From Armatimonadota bacterium (GTDB taxonomy: Bacteria > Armatimonadota > Fimbriimonadia > Fimbriimonadales > Fimbriimonadaceae): a DNA stretch of 64,000 nucleotides. The DNA is taken from contig JAFDWR010000003.1 in assembly GCA_018268355.1 (NCBI GenBank), positions 248,001 to 312,000 of the forward strand. The letters run 5' to 3'. The position numbers and the translations under genes were made by a program. The notes below the pieces were generated by a model that saw nothing but the letters and a program-made list of their open reading frames with translations, did no database searches and had not been told where the DNA came from. Numbering within the stretch: position 1 is the stretch's first letter; every line of letters begins with the position of its first letter. Positions 8,434 through 17,723 of this stretch are shown here, piece by piece.

Positions 8434-10581
8434 ATGGCCAACCACGACCACTCTGACGAACTGCCCCTCGAGGGTCAGCCCTCCGATTCAAGCGATCAGC
8501 TTCAAGAGATTGATGAGCTGCTGAGCAAGGTTGAAGGCGACTACACGGCGGATCAAATCCAGGTCCTCGAAGGCCTTGAAGCGGTCCGAAAGCGCCCCGG
8601 CATGTACGTCGGTGACAACGGCAAGCGCGGCCTTCACCAGCTCTTCCGAGAAGTCATCGACAACGCGGTCGATGAAGCCCTCGCCGGCCACTGCGACCAC
8701 ATCATTGTCACCCTCCACGCCGACAACTCGTTGAGCGTCAGCGACAACGGCCGCGGCATCCCCGTCGACATCCACGCCAAGATGGGCGTCAGTGCCCTCC
8801 AGGTCGTCATGACCGTCCTCCACGCGGGCGGTAAGTTCGGCGGCGAAGACAGCGGCTATAAGACGTCAGGCGGCCTCCACGGCGTCGGTGTCAGCTGTAC
8901 CAACGCTCTTTCCGAATGGATGGAAACCACCGTCCGACGCAACAACAAGATTTATCGCCAGCGATACGAGCGTGGCATCCCGACCGGCCCGGTCCAAGAA
9001 ATCGGCGAGTACACCGAGGGACGAAGCGGCACTACCCAGCACTGGCTAGCCGACAGCACCGTCCTCACCGAGACCGAGTACGACATCCACATCTTCAAGA
9101 CGCGCATGCGCGAGCTCGCCTACCTGAACTCGAAGGTCAAATTTGAGTTCATTAGCGAGCAAGACCCCGAGTCGACGGAGACCTTCTACTACCAGCGCGG
9201 CATCCCGCAGCTCGTCGAAGATCTCAACGACGGCAAGAACTCGCTCCACAACGTCATCCACTTCCGCCGAATTAAGGACAACACAGAAGCCGAAGTCGCC
9301 CTGCAGTATCACGACAACTACAGCTCGACGATTCTCGCCTTCAGCAACAACATCCACAACCCGGATGGCGGCACCCACGTCAGCGGCTTCAACGCGGCTC
9401 TGACGCGAACGATCAACGCCTACGCCCGAAAGATGAACTTCCTCAAGGAGAAGGACAACAACCTCGGCGCGGACGACGTTGGCGAAGGCGTGACCGCGGT
9501 TATCTCGCTGCGACTGCCGAACCCGTCCTACAACTCGCAGGACAAGGTCAAGCTCGTCACCCCCGAAGTCCAAGGCATCACCAACTCGCTCGTCGGTGAA
9601 GGCCTGATGACCTTCTTCGAAGAGAACCCCAACGTCGCCCGCAAGATCGTCGAAAAGGGCATCACCGCCCAGCGCGCTCGCGAAGCGGCGCGAAAGGCAA
9701 TGGAGAGCGTCCGACGCGGCAACGCGATGGACAGCTTTGGCCTTCCCGGCAAGCTCAACGACTGCGTGAGCAAGAACCGCCAGGACTGCGAAATCTTCCT
9801 CGTGGAAGGCGACTCGGCAGGCGGTAGCGCCAAGGGTGCCCGCGACCGAATGACCCAGGCCGTCCTTGCCCTCCGAGGAAAGATCCTCAACGTGGAGCGA
9901 GCCCGCATCGACAAGGCCCTCGACAACGAGGAAATCAAGTCGATCATCGCCGCGCTTGGCACCGGTATCGACCTCACCCTCGGCCGTGGACGCGCCACCG
10001 AAGAAGAGGAAGAGCAGACCGAGCTCGACTTCGGCACCAACGGCAAGACCAAGCTCCACAACGGGAACGGCAACGGAAAGAAGGACAAGAAGGAACTCGA
10101 AATCGAGTTCGACTTGACCAAGCTCCGTTACGACAAGGTCGTCATCATGACCGACGCCGACGTTGACGGAGAGCACATCCGAACCCTTCTCCTCACGTTC
10201 TTCTATCGCTACATGAAGCCGCTCATCGAGAACGGGCACGTGTACCTGGCCCAGCCGCCTCTCTACGTCATCAAAGTCGGCAGCAGCGAGCGGCACTACG
10301 CCATGACGGCAAACGAGCGTGACGAGATCATCCGATCGCTGAAGAAGAAGAACTTCACCGTCCAGCGCTTCAAAGGTCTTGGCGAAATGAACGTGGACGA
10401 GCTTGAAGAGACCACGATGAATCCGGAACGGCGAAAGCTTGTCCAAGTCATCCTCGACAAGCAGTTCGAAATGGAGATCGAAGAGCTCTTCTCGAAGCTC
10501 ATGGGCGACAAGGTTGAGCCGCGACGACAATACATCGAGCGCCACGCCCGCGAAGCACTCAGTGCCGAGTGGGACTACTAA
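8434..10581 (+). CDS. gyrB: DNA gyrase subunit B
   Basis: The ATPase subunit of gyrase, which introduces negative supercoils with GyrA. 715 residues. The GHKL ATPase domain has the GGKFGG...SGGLHGVG motifs, and the TOPRIM domain has EGDSAGG at 458-464 and DADVDG at 574-579. The C-terminus carries the conserved QRFKGLGEM and PERR segments. Two oddities are visible: an acidic extension of about 40 residues before the usual N-terminus, and an insert of about 45 low-complexity residues (roughly 511-556, Glu-rich, then NGNGNG and Lys-rich) within TOPRIM between ALGTGI and the LRYDK strand. A TACAAT box lies at 8368-8373. It is followed by its own terminator. Confidence 0.97.
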   Translation: MANHDHSDELPLEGQPSDSSDQLQEIDELLSKVEGDYTADQIQVLEGLEAVRKRPGMYVGDNGKRGLHQLFREVIDNAVDEALAGHCDHIIVTLHADNSLSVSDNGRGIPVDIHAKMGVSALQVVMTVLHAGGKFGGEDSGYKTSGGLHGVGVSCTNALSEWMETTVRRNNKIYRQRYERGIPTGPVQEIGEYTEGRSGTTQHWLADSTVLTETEYDIHIFKTRMRELAYLNSKVKFEFISEQDPESTETFYYQRGIPQLVEDLNDGKNSLHNVIHFRRIKDNTEAEVALQYHDNYSSTILAFSNNIHNPDGGTHVSGFNAALTRTINAYARKMNFLKEKDNNLGADDVGEGVTAVISLRLPNPSYNSQDKVKLVTPEVQGITNSLVGEGLMTFFEENPNVARKIVEKGITAQRAREAARKAMESVRRGNAMDSFGLPGKLNDCVSKNRQDCEIFLVEGDSAGGSAKGARDRMTQAVLALRGKILNVERARIDKALDNEEIKSIIAALGTGIDLTLGRGRATEEEEEQTELDFGTNGKTKLHNGNGNGKKDKKELEIEFDLTKLRYDKVVIMTDADVDGEHIRTLLLTFFYRYMKPLIENGHVYLAQPPLYVIKVGSSERHYAMTANERDEIIRSLKKKNFTVQRFKGLGEMNVDELEETTMNPERRKLVQVILDKQFEMEIEELFSKLMGDKVEPRRQYIERHAREALSAEWDY

Positions 10582-10606
10582 GCCGCCCGTCCCGGTGAAA
10601 AAACCG

Positions 10607-10638
10607 AAGGCCGCCGAAGTTCTTTCGGCGGCCTTTTT
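10607..10638 (+). terminator. Rho-independent terminator after gyrB
   Basis: A 12-bp stem (10607-10618 with 10624-10635), a 5-base loop and a run of five T, located 25 bases after the gyrB stop. Confidence 0.9.
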
Positions 10639-10802
10639 GCCGCCAACCCTCATGGGTTGCTTTATGTTTTTGAGCCAAAAACCTTAACAAAAAGCGCAAG
10701 AATTCCGCCCTTCAAAGCCTCAAGCGTCCGCCGGGAACACCCGAAAAATTACTGGGGGATCCACCGCCAGGAAGTGGAACTCCTCCATTCGGAGATAGAC
10801 CC

Positions 10803-11510
10803 ATGGTCTTGCGGCGATTCATTTTTACAACCCTGGCAGTGCTTTCCACTGCGCTTTCGTTGGCCCGGTTCCAAGGTTCCGATCGATGTCTCGACGTCGT
10901 GAATAAGTACCTGGACAAAGCCCAAGCCTATGCAGCTGAGGGGCAGTGGGACCTGTCCGGTGCTTACACCGCGACGATCCTCATGGAGCGCACCTACCGG
11001 GTGTATGCCGAAGGCCTCGAAGGCGACCAATCCCGGCTCATCGCGTCGCGCGGCGTTGGGGTGTGGAATGAAGCCCTCCCCGGTGCGATCAACATCGAAT
11101 TTGTCGATAAGCCCGAGCTCGCCGACATCGTGATCAAGTATCAACCGAAGGTGCTCGTCGAAGGCGAGGACGTCTATGGCTACATCGATTGGACCCGGAC
11201 GATCGGGGTCCGTGATGGCCGCCTCGATGGCTGGGCCCAGGCGACGATCTCGGTCTCCACGATGGAAACGAGCCGACGAAAGGCCACCATGGATCGACTG
11301 ACCCATGTCACCGCCCATGAGCTGGGTCACTTCCTTGGCCTCGGCGACTGTGACCGCAAAGGCAGCTTGATGGGCCCCGCGCTGGCACGGCCGGTACTCA
11401 AGCCATCGTTTGAAGAAGTTGAGACTTTGCAAAACATGCGGGAAGAAGCACGAAGAATTCGTTGGCAAGCCGTCTTTGCCCAGATTTCCCGTAACCGGCG
11501 GAAGGTATAA
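10803..11510 (+). CDS. Secreted matrixin-like zinc metalloprotease
   Basis: 235 residues with an N-terminal signal segment (MVLRRFIFTTLAVLSTALS). The zinc site is HELGHFLGLGD at 172-182, so the third ligand is Asp rather than the His of classical matrixins, as in snapalysin-type HExxHxxGxxD proteases. A Met-turn candidate follows (SLMG, M190). An upstream half with the xxIxFVDKPELADIVIKY strand pattern fits the metzincin fold. A GGAG lies 8-12 bases before the ATG. The methyltransferase/MTHFR gene starts 7 bases after the stop, but a shared function is not obvious. Confidence 0.75.
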   Translation: MVLRRFIFTTLAVLSTALSLARFQGSDRCLDVVNKYLDKAQAYAAEGQWDLSGAYTATILMERTYRVYAEGLEGDQSRLIASRGVGVWNEALPGAINIEFVDKPELADIVIKYQPKVLVEGEDVYGYIDWTRTIGVRDGRLDGWAQATISVSTMETSRRKATMDRLTHVTAHELGHFLGLGDCDRKGSLMGPALARPVLKPSFEEVETLQNMREEARRIRWQAVFAQISRNRRKV

Positions 11511-11516
11511 GGCCAA

Positions 11517-13319
11517 GTGAGTTTCGTTCAGGCATTGCAGCAAGACGTGCTGCTCGGCGACGGTGCGAATGGCACTTGTCTCGCGGCGATGGGCTTCAAG
11601 AACCAGCCCTATGACCTCGCCAACATCCTTGCTCCGGAGCTAGTGCGCGCTGTTCACGCCCAGTACTTCGATGCGGGTGCCGACTTTGTCGAAACCAACA
11701 CCTATGCCGCCAACCGATTTCGACTCGAAGGCCTAAACGTCGATCCGAAGGCGATTAACCTCGCCGGTGCCAAGCTCGCCCGAGAAGCGGCAGGCTCGCG
11801 CCTCGTCCTTGGCGCGATTGGCCCCGCTGGTAAGCCGCTGGAACCGATTGGGCATATCCGCGCCGAAGAGTGGTTCAAGGCGGTTGCTGAGCAAGCCGAA
11901 GCCCTCGCCGAGGGCGGCGTCGATGGCATCATGCTCGAGACCTTCATCGACATGGAAGAGCTCACCCTCGCAGTGAACGCGGTGAAGTCGGTGACCGATC
12001 TTCCCATCGTCGTCAGCAAGGCCTACATCGAAGATGGCGAAATGCTCGCCGAAGGCCTTCCTGTGCGAACGGCGAAGGACATGGCCGACCTCCACGTCGT
12101 CGCTCTTGGTGCGAACTGCATCGTCGGCCCCCAGCGCATGCTCGACCTCGTGCGCCAGATCGCCGAGACGACTGAGCTGCCGATCATCGCTTTCCCGACC
12201 CCCGGCCTTCCCCAACTCGTGAAGGGGCAGATCATTTACGATCAGCGGCCCGAGTACTTTGCCAAGGCCACGATGCGCCTTGTTGAAGAGGGCGCGAAGA
12301 TCGTCGGCGGATGCTGCGGAACGACCCCCGACCACATCCGCGAGATCCGCAAGCTGGTGGGCAAGGGCGTCAAGACCAAGGCGCGAACCGGACTTTCGAT
12401 CACGACCAAGGAGCGCGCGCCGCTCCCTGAGACGGAGCCGAGCGAACTCGCCCAAAAGATCGGCCAGAAGTTCATCACCGCCGTCGAGCTCGACGTCCCG
12501 CGCGGCCTCAACCTCGACAAGCTGCTCGCCAGTTGCAAGGCGATGAAGATTGCCGGTGCCGACGTGATCAACATCAGCGACGGTGCGCGAGCGAGGCTCC
12601 GCTGTAACCCGGCCGCGGTCTGCTCGCTGATCCAGCGCCAAGTCGGCATCGAGACCACGATGCACTTTGCTTGTCGCGACCGCAACCTCCTCGCGATGCA
12701 AGCCGACCTTCTCGGTTGCCACGCGGTCGGCGTTCGAAACATCCTCGCCGTCACCGGCGACCCCGCGAACATCGGCGACTACCCGAGCGCGACTTCGGTC
12801 TTCGACATCGACGCGATCGGCCTCATCCGAATCCTTAACCGCTTCAACGAAGGTATCGACCTCGCGGGCTACTCGGTGGGCGTGAAGTGTGGCTTTACGA
12901 TCTGCGCGGCCTATAACCCGATGGCTCAAGACCAAGAGCTTGAAGATGACCGCCTTCGCCGCAAGGTTGAAGCCGGTGCGACGGTGGTCTACACGCAGCC
13001 CGTCTTCGAGATGAGCGGCGCAGACCGAACGGTCAAGATTTGTAACGAGCTGGGAGTGGCGGGCCTCCTTGGCCTCCTGCCGCTGCGCTCGGAGCGCCAT
13101 GCCGAGTTCATGCACAACGAGGTGCCCGGCATCGAAATCCCGGATTGGCTCCGCAAGAAGATCGCCGATGCGCCCGACGATGCCTCCGCGCTCGCAATTG
13201 GCGTTGAAGAGGCCTCGAACCTTGCGCGGGCAGTGAAGTCAGGCGTCCAGGGCATCTATTTGATGCCGCCGTTCGGTAGCGCAAAGATCGCCGCCGCCGT
13301 CATGCAAGCCTTGAACTAA
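11517..13319 (+). CDS. Homocysteine S-methyltransferase / methylenetetrahydrofolate reductase fusion
   Basis: A 600-residue two-domain enzyme of the YitJ/BHMT-MTHFR type. Residues 1 to about 285 are a Zn-dependent homocysteine S-methyltransferase barrel with the three zinc Cys at 201, 266 and 267 (GANC and GGCCGTTP). Residues from about 310 to 600 are a MetF-like 5,10-methylenetetrahydrofolate reductase, recognisable by NILAVTGDPANIGDYP and by the VYTQPVFE strand. Together these would make methionine without a separate MetE or MetH. The start is GTG, 7 bases after the protease gene. The stop interlocks with the converging pfkB-family gene (CTAA). Confidence 0.88.
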   Translation: MSFVQALQQDVLLGDGANGTCLAAMGFKNQPYDLANILAPELVRAVHAQYFDAGADFVETNTYAANRFRLEGLNVDPKAINLAGAKLAREAAGSRLVLGAIGPAGKPLEPIGHIRAEEWFKAVAEQAEALAEGGVDGIMLETFIDMEELTLAVNAVKSVTDLPIVVSKAYIEDGEMLAEGLPVRTAKDMADLHVVALGANCIVGPQRMLDLVRQIAETTELPIIAFPTPGLPQLVKGQIIYDQRPEYFAKATMRLVEEGAKIVGGCCGTTPDHIREIRKLVGKGVKTKARTGLSITTKERAPLPETEPSELAQKIGQKFITAVELDVPRGLNLDKLLASCKAMKIAGADVINISDGARARLRCNPAAVCSLIQRQVGIETTMHFACRDRNLLAMQADLLGCHAVGVRNILAVTGDPANIGDYPSATSVFDIDAIGLIRILNRFNEGIDLAGYSVGVKCGFTICAAYNPMAQDQELEDDRLRRKVEAGATVVYTQPVFEMSGADRTVKICNELGVAGLLGLLPLRSERHAEFMHNEVPGIEIPDWLRKKIADAPDDASALAIGVEEASNLARAVKSGVQGIYLMPPFGSAKIAAAVMQALN

Positions 13320-14191
13320 GCGTTCATCAATGCGCGGATTTCTACCTCGGTGGGGACGTAACTCGTCGCCCCGAGGTAGCCGCACTTAAGGGCCCCCGCC
13401 GCGCTCGCAAACGAGAGCGCCTCTTCGAAGGCATCGCCGACCGAAAGTCGCCAGATCATCGCGGCCCGGAACATGTCGCCCGCGCCCGTCGAGTCGATCA
13501 TGGTTTCTGCCTCAAACGGCTCATAGAAGGTCGCCACGCCGCCCGGACGCATCGCATAGAGGCCGCGCGCGCCATCCGTGAGGATCGTCGTGCAGCCGTG
13601 GGTTTGGGTCCAGTTGCGCACCCACGCCAGGTTCCGCTTGCCGTTGCCGACCTCGCCGACCCAGTCGGTGCTGCTCTGCCAAATGCTCCCCGCCGGAATC
13701 GAGTCGCTCGTCCGGAAGAAGTCCATCAGGTAGAGGTGCATCCCCGCTGCTTCTGCACGACGAACGACGTCGCGGGCGAGGTCTTCCAGGTTCGGGTCCG
13801 CGGTAAACCAATCGCCTTCGCGAAACGGAATCGCATCGAGCTCTTCGAGCGGAGGGTGGTGGCCAAAGCCCTTCCCAAACATCGTTCGGTTCGATTCTCG
13901 GTCAACAAAGACTTGGCAAACCGGCGTCGTTTGGGCCGCGATTCGGTTCGGAACCCGGAGTCCACGCTTCTGGAGTTGCGCCTCGAGCCAGTCGCCGTCG
14001 ACATCGCACCCGATCGGATTCCCGTGGAGCTCAACCGGCACGCCCCAAGTCGAGAGGGCGTTGGCGGTGTTCGCGGCCTCGCCGCCGAGAAAGGTCTCCT
14101 CGGACCTGATCTCCGTAAAGCCGCCGATTCCGGGCATCGCGTCGATCCGCATCACGCGGTCCACGCAGATCAGTCCAAAAACGAGAATCAC
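13316..14191 (-). CDS. PfkB-family carbohydrate kinase
   Basis: A 291-residue sugar or nucleoside kinase of the ribokinase superfamily. It has the early GG motif (LGGEAANTANALSTWG) and the C-terminal ATP-site signature DSTGAGDMF with catalytic Asp at about 239. The following residues are RAAMIW instead of the more usual xAGF. The substrate cannot be read from sequence. It starts with GTG, and a TACACT hexamer (14198-14203) ends 6 bases before the start, typical of a leaderless gene. Confidence 0.85.
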   Translation of the reverse strand: MILVFGLICVDRVMRIDAMPGIGGFTEIRSEETFLGGEAANTANALSTWGVPVELHGNPIGCDVDGDWLEAQLQKRGLRVPNRIAAQTTPVCQVFVDRESNRTMFGKGFGHHPPLEELDAIPFREGDWFTADPNLEDLARDVVRRAEAAGMHLYLMDFFRTSDSIPAGSIWQSSTDWVGEVGNGKRNLAWVRNWTQTHGCTTILTDGARGLYAMRPGGVATFYEPFEAETMIDSTGAGDMFRAAMIWRLSVGDAFEEALSFASAAGALKCGYLGATSYVPTEVEIRALMNA

Positions 14192-14225
14192 GCGCTGAGT
14201 GTATCTCCACCGGTATCCTAGTCAG

Positions 14226-14600
14226 GTGATGTTGGGCCTCGGCTTAATCAGCTTTGCGATCTGGGTCGCCTGGGGCGTCTGGTACAGCCGGCGGTCACTC
14301 CAGATCAAGGCCAAGATCGATCCGATGCCGAAAGGGGCCAAAGTTGCCTTTGGCGTCCTCTTCATGATCGGCGCGCTGATGATCCTCTTCGGTGGTGTCT
14401 TCTTCGCCGCCACGAGGTTCCAGTCCACCGATCCCAAGACGATGTCGATCATCGGCTGGGCCCTCGCCACCTTTGCCGGCCTCGTTTTCATCCACCTTCA
14501 GATGCTTGCCGTCATGATGCTCGTGAGTGCAAGCCTGAGCGAAACGCCGCTTCCACTCGAACCGTCTGACAAACCAGAACCTCCCGGGAATCCCTCATGA
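14226..14600 (+). CDS. Small three-helix membrane protein, unknown
   Basis: About 124 residues. Three hydrophobic helices are visible: LGLGLISFAIWVAWGVW, VAFGVLFMIGALMILFGGVFFA and IIGWALATFAGLVFIHLQMLAVMMLV. The tail is Pro/Glu-rich. Two adjacent starts are possible (GTG 14226, ATG 14229); a TATCCT box at 14214-14219 ends 6 bases before the GTG. The last four bases (ATGA) overlap the start of the next gene, so the two are co-translated. I do not recognise the family. Confidence 0.6.
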   Translation: MMLGLGLISFAIWVAWGVWYSRRSLQIKAKIDPMPKGAKVAFGVLFMIGALMILFGGVFFAATRFQSTDPKTMSIIGWALATFAGLVFIHLQMLAVMMLVSASLSETPLPLEPSDKPEPPGNPS

Positions 14601-15205
14601 AATCACGACTCCTTTGTTTGCTCGCCGTCATGGTCGCACTTTGTGCGCCTGCTATGGCCCAAAAGGTCACCAAGGAACAGGCCGAACACGCCGACCACAT
14701 CGAGTTCAAGATGCGCCAGGTGAACGTCCTCATCCGACTCACTCCGATCCTGATGACGAAGGCGCAGATCAACAAGCTCATGGGCGCGCTGGAGAAGGCC
14801 CGCACCAACCTTGAGAAGATTCAGACCGCCGAATACAACGCGATGAAGGCGATTGAGGCCGAGATCGACGAAGCGATCAAGGCTGGCCTGAACAACAACG
14901 AGGCGCCGGGAACGACGCTGATCAACAAGATCGGCAACATGGTCAACCGCATTTCAATCATCCGCGAGGCGGTCACCGGTGAAAACGTTGACCTCGTCCG
15001 CGAGGAGATGAAGAAGATCTTCACCCCGACCCAGATCAAGGTGATCGCGGGAACCTTCACCGCCGGCGAAATTGGCCCCGGAAGGAAGCCGGAAGAGATC
15101 AAGGAAGACACCAAGCTGAACTACTTCATCCGCCGCGTGCTCTTTGATCCCGTGGGCTACATGACGCTCAGCGACATGTTTAAGGCCGCCAAGCCGGGTA
15201 ACTAA
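14597..15205 (+). CDS. Secreted helical protein, unknown
   Basis: 202 residues with a clear signal peptide cleaved after CAPAMA (about residue 21). The mature part is almost entirely helical and charged (MTKAQINKLMGALEKARTN), like a periplasmic coiled-coil or Spy-like protein, but I cannot place it in a family. It overlaps the upstream membrane-protein gene by ATGA, which suggests a shared envelope role. Its stop interlocks (CTAA) with the DUF488 gene on the other strand. Confidence 0.65.
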   Translation: MKSRLLCLLAVMVALCAPAMAQKVTKEQAEHADHIEFKMRQVNVLIRLTPILMTKAQINKLMGALEKARTNLEKIQTAEYNAMKAIEAEIDEAIKAGLNNNEAPGTTLINKIGNMVNRISIIREAVTGENVDLVREEMKKIFTPTQIKVIAGTFTAGEIGPGRKPEEIKEDTKLNYFIRRVLFDPVGYMTLSDMFKAAKPGN

Positions 15206-15657
15206 AACAGGCTGCCCTGTTCGGGAAGTTGGGCTCGTTCAACCTCGTCGTGAGGCTGAGCGAGCCCGTTTTCCATGATGTGGAGCACCTCAACGCCCCT
15301 TTCCTCCAGCAGCGGGGCGAGATGCCGCCCTCGGTGGCAGCTCATCGGCCTCAGGCAGCCACACATCAGCGCGACCACCACGTCGGGCGTCTGGGAGGCC
15401 TTCACGACCTTATCTAGCCCCGTAGCCACTTTGGCCGCGTCCTCAAGCGCTTCTGCACCGAGGAACTCGCCGAGATCAACATAGCGAGGCACGCCGGTCG
15501 CGAACCGATGGGCGAGAGCCTCACGGTTGAAGTCGATCCAATACTTGGAGTAGGGCCGACTGCGAACGTCGACAAGGTGGGTAATCCCGTGGTCGCGGAC
15601 GAGGTCGAGGAACGCCTCCATCCCCCGCGCACCGTAGCCGACGGTCAGGACTCTCAC
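15202..15657 (-). CDS. DUF488 domain protein
   Basis: A 151-residue DUF488 protein with the family marks VGYGxRG, DVRSRPYSKY, and a central CGCLRPMSCHRGRHLA motif rich in Cys and His. The family function is not established. The GTG at 15657 overlaps the TGA of fabH (GTGA at 15654-15657), so it is probably translationally coupled to fabH. An upstream in-frame ATG at 15681 would lie inside fabH. Confidence 0.8.
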   Translation of the reverse strand: MRVLTVGYGARGMEAFLDLVRDHGITHLVDVRSRPYSKYWIDFNREALAHRFATGVPRYVDLGEFLGAEALEDAAKVATGLDKVVKASQTPDVVVALMCGCLRPMSCHRGRHLAPLLEERGVEVLHIMENGLAQPHDEVERAQLPEQGSLF

Positions 15658-16640
15658 CAGCGGATGATGTTTGCGCCCCAAACGAGGCCCGCGCCAAAAC
15701 CAACGGTGAGCACGGCGTCGCCCTTCTTCAGGCGACCTTCCTTTTCCGCTTCATAGAGCGCAAGAGGGATCGAGCCGCCGCTCGTGTTGCCGTACTTGTG
15801 AACGTTCACAAAGACCTTCTCTTCGGGCAGGCCGAGCTTCTCTGCGCTCGAATTGATGATGCGTAGGTTCGCTTGGTGGGGGACAAAGAGGTCGATATCG
15901 TCGATCGTCATGCCCGCCTGCGAAAGAACACTCAAACAGGCATCGCTCATCGCATTGACCGCGAATCGGTAAACCTCGCTGCCCGCCATGAAAAGCTTGT
16001 CGCGGTGGCCCTCGGCCTCCGGTGAGCCGGTGGGATAGCGGTTTCCGCCGACTTCGAGGTTGATGTGCTTGATGCCATCACCGTCGGACCGCAGCACGGT
16101 CTTGAGGACGCCGCGATCGGTGTTCTCCTCGCCCCGCAGGACGACCCCTGCGGCGGCGTCGCCAAAAAGGATGCAGGTGGAGCGGTCGGTATAGTCCAGC
16201 TGCTTGGAAAGGCAGTCCACGCCGAGGACAAGAATCGTCTTCGCCACGCCCGACTCGATCATCGCTGCGCCGACCTGGAGGCTATAGATGAAGCCTGCAC
16301 AAGCCGCGCTAATGTCGAATGCGCCCGCGTTCTTCGCGCCGATTTGATCCTGGACGTAGCAGGCGGTCGAGGGCCAAATGAATTCGCCGGTGACGGTGCC
16401 GACGATGACGAGGTCAAGCTCTTCGGCCGAGATGTTGGAGGCTTTGAGCGCTTCTTGGGCTGCTTGGACGGTGAGGCTTCCGGTTGACTCGCCGGGGGCG
16501 CAGACGCGTCGCTCCTTGATTCCAGTTCGCTGGACGATCCACTCGTCCGACGTCTCGACAAGCTTCTCGAGGTCAAAGTTTGTGAGAACCTTGGTGGGCA
16601 CCGCGTGCCCACAACCTTGAACGACCGCACGAATGGACAT
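15654..16640 (-). CDS. fabH: 3-oxoacyl-ACP synthase III
   Basis: FabH starts fatty-acid synthesis by condensing an acyl-CoA with malonyl-ACP. 328 residues with the Cys-His-Asn triad at C114 (SAACAGF), H255 (FVPHQAN) and N285 (YGNTSGG). It lies 24 bases downstream of plsX in the common yceD-plsX-fabH order, so one transcript probably carries both fatty-acid initiation and phospholipid acyl transfer. Confidence 0.96.
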   Translation of the reverse strand: MSIRAVVQGCGHAVPTKVLTNFDLEKLVETSDEWIVQRTGIKERRVCAPGESTGSLTVQAAQEALKASNISAEELDLVIVGTVTGEFIWPSTACYVQDQIGAKNAGAFDISAACAGFIYSLQVGAAMIESGVAKTILVLGVDCLSKQLDYTDRSTCILFGDAAAGVVLRGEENTDRGVLKTVLRSDGDGIKHINLEVGGNRYPTGSPEAEGHRDKLFMAGSEVYRFAVNAMSDACLSVLSQAGMTIDDIDLFVPHQANLRIINSSAEKLGLPEEKVFVNVHKYGNTSGGSIPLALYEAEKEGRLKKGDAVLTVGFGAGLVWGANIIRW

Positions 16641-16664
16641 CTCGTGCCTAGTAAACCCGATCCG

Positions 16665-17708
16665 TCAGTGGGCTGCTTCGCGAATTGAGTTCACGAGATT
16701 GGATTGGATCGCACGCTCGGCGACGAGGATCGCGTTTCGAATCGCCTTCGCGTTTGACCGTCCGTGGCAAATGATCGTGATCCCATTGAGGCCGAGCAAG
16801 GGGCTACCGCCGACCTCGGCGTAGTCCATTTTCTTGCGAAGTGGGCCGGTCACCTTCTTCACCGGCCAATACAAGATCCGCTTGAGCTTCGATTCGGGGA
16901 CTTCCTTGCGGATAAGGTCGATGATCAGCTCGGCCACGCCCTCCGCCGACTTGAGGACGATGTTGCCCACGAAAGCATCGCAGACAACGACGTCGCACTC
17001 CGAATGGAAGATGTCTTTGCCTTCGATGTTGCCCTTGAACCACTCGTACTTTTCGAGCAAGGTGAACGCTTGCTTGGCGAACGCGTTGCCCTTTCCAGGT
17101 TCCTCGCCGATGTTCAGGAGGTGGACCTTGGGGTTCTTGCGGCCGAGGACTCGCTCGGCATAGGCTCGGCCCATCACGGCGAACTCGACGAGGTGCTCGG
17201 GATCAACGTCGGGGCTCGCGCCCGCATCGAGGAGCAGGAATCCATCGTGCTTGTTCGGCATGAAGCTCGCGATCGCGGGTCGATGAATGCCGGGGATCTG
17301 TCGCCACACCAGCAGCGACGTCGAACTGCACGCGCCCGTGTTGCCCGCAGAGACAAAGGCACCTGCCTCGCCGTTCTCCACGAGGTTCACGCCGACCATG
17401 ATCGACGAGTTTTTCTTCTTGCGGAATGCTTCGAGCGGCTTTTCGTCCATTCCAACCGCCTCGCTCGCATGAACGATGTCGATGTTCGGCGGGATCGTGG
17501 CGGGAAGGTGCGAGCGAATCGTCGCCTCGTCGCCGACGAGAACGAGGCGGCCCTTCAGCAGCGGAGCCGCTTCTAGGGCCCCTTTGATGATCTCAACCGG
17601 AGCGTGGTCGCCTCCCATCGCATCGACTGCCACCACATTGGGCAAGACCAGGTGCGAAGCGCGCTCGCGGGCAATCTCACTCTTCTTCTGATGGCTTCCG
17701 TCACTCAA
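16665..17708 (-). CDS. plsX: Phosphate acyltransferase PlsX
   Basis: PlsX makes acyl-phosphate from acyl-ACP for glycerolipid synthesis. 347 residues with the family start VAVDAMGGDHAP, the SAGNTGA loop, and LLDAGA. An N-terminal hydrophilic extension of about 25 residues precedes the usual start. It sits between yceD (15 bases upstream) and fabH. The rpmF gene for ribosomal protein L32, which usually lies between yceD and plsX, is absent here. Confidence 0.95.
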   Translation of the reverse strand: MSDGSHQKKSEIARERASHLVLPNVVAVDAMGGDHAPVEIIKGALEAAPLLKGRLVLVGDEATIRSHLPATIPPNIDIVHASEAVGMDEKPLEAFRKKKNSSIMVGVNLVENGEAGAFVSAGNTGACSSTSLLVWRQIPGIHRPAIASFMPNKHDGFLLLDAGASPDVDPEHLVEFAVMGRAYAERVLGRKNPKVHLLNIGEEPGKGNAFAKQAFTLLEKYEWFKGNIEGKDIFHSECDVVVCDAFVGNIVLKSAEGVAELIIDLIRKEVPESKLKRILYWPVKKVTGPLRKKMDYAEVGGSPLLGLNGITIICHGRSNAKAIRNAILVAERAIQSNLVNSIREAAH

Positions 17709-17723
17709 AAGCTGATTCGTCTC

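Noticed and set aside
9046-10653. 535-codon minus-strand frame opposite gyrB
   Set aside because: Shadow of gyrB codon bias; no domain and no plausible promoter.
11733-13115. 460-codon minus-strand frame opposite the methyltransferase/MTHFR gene
   Set aside because: Same reason; the opposite strand encodes recognisable catalytic residues throughout.
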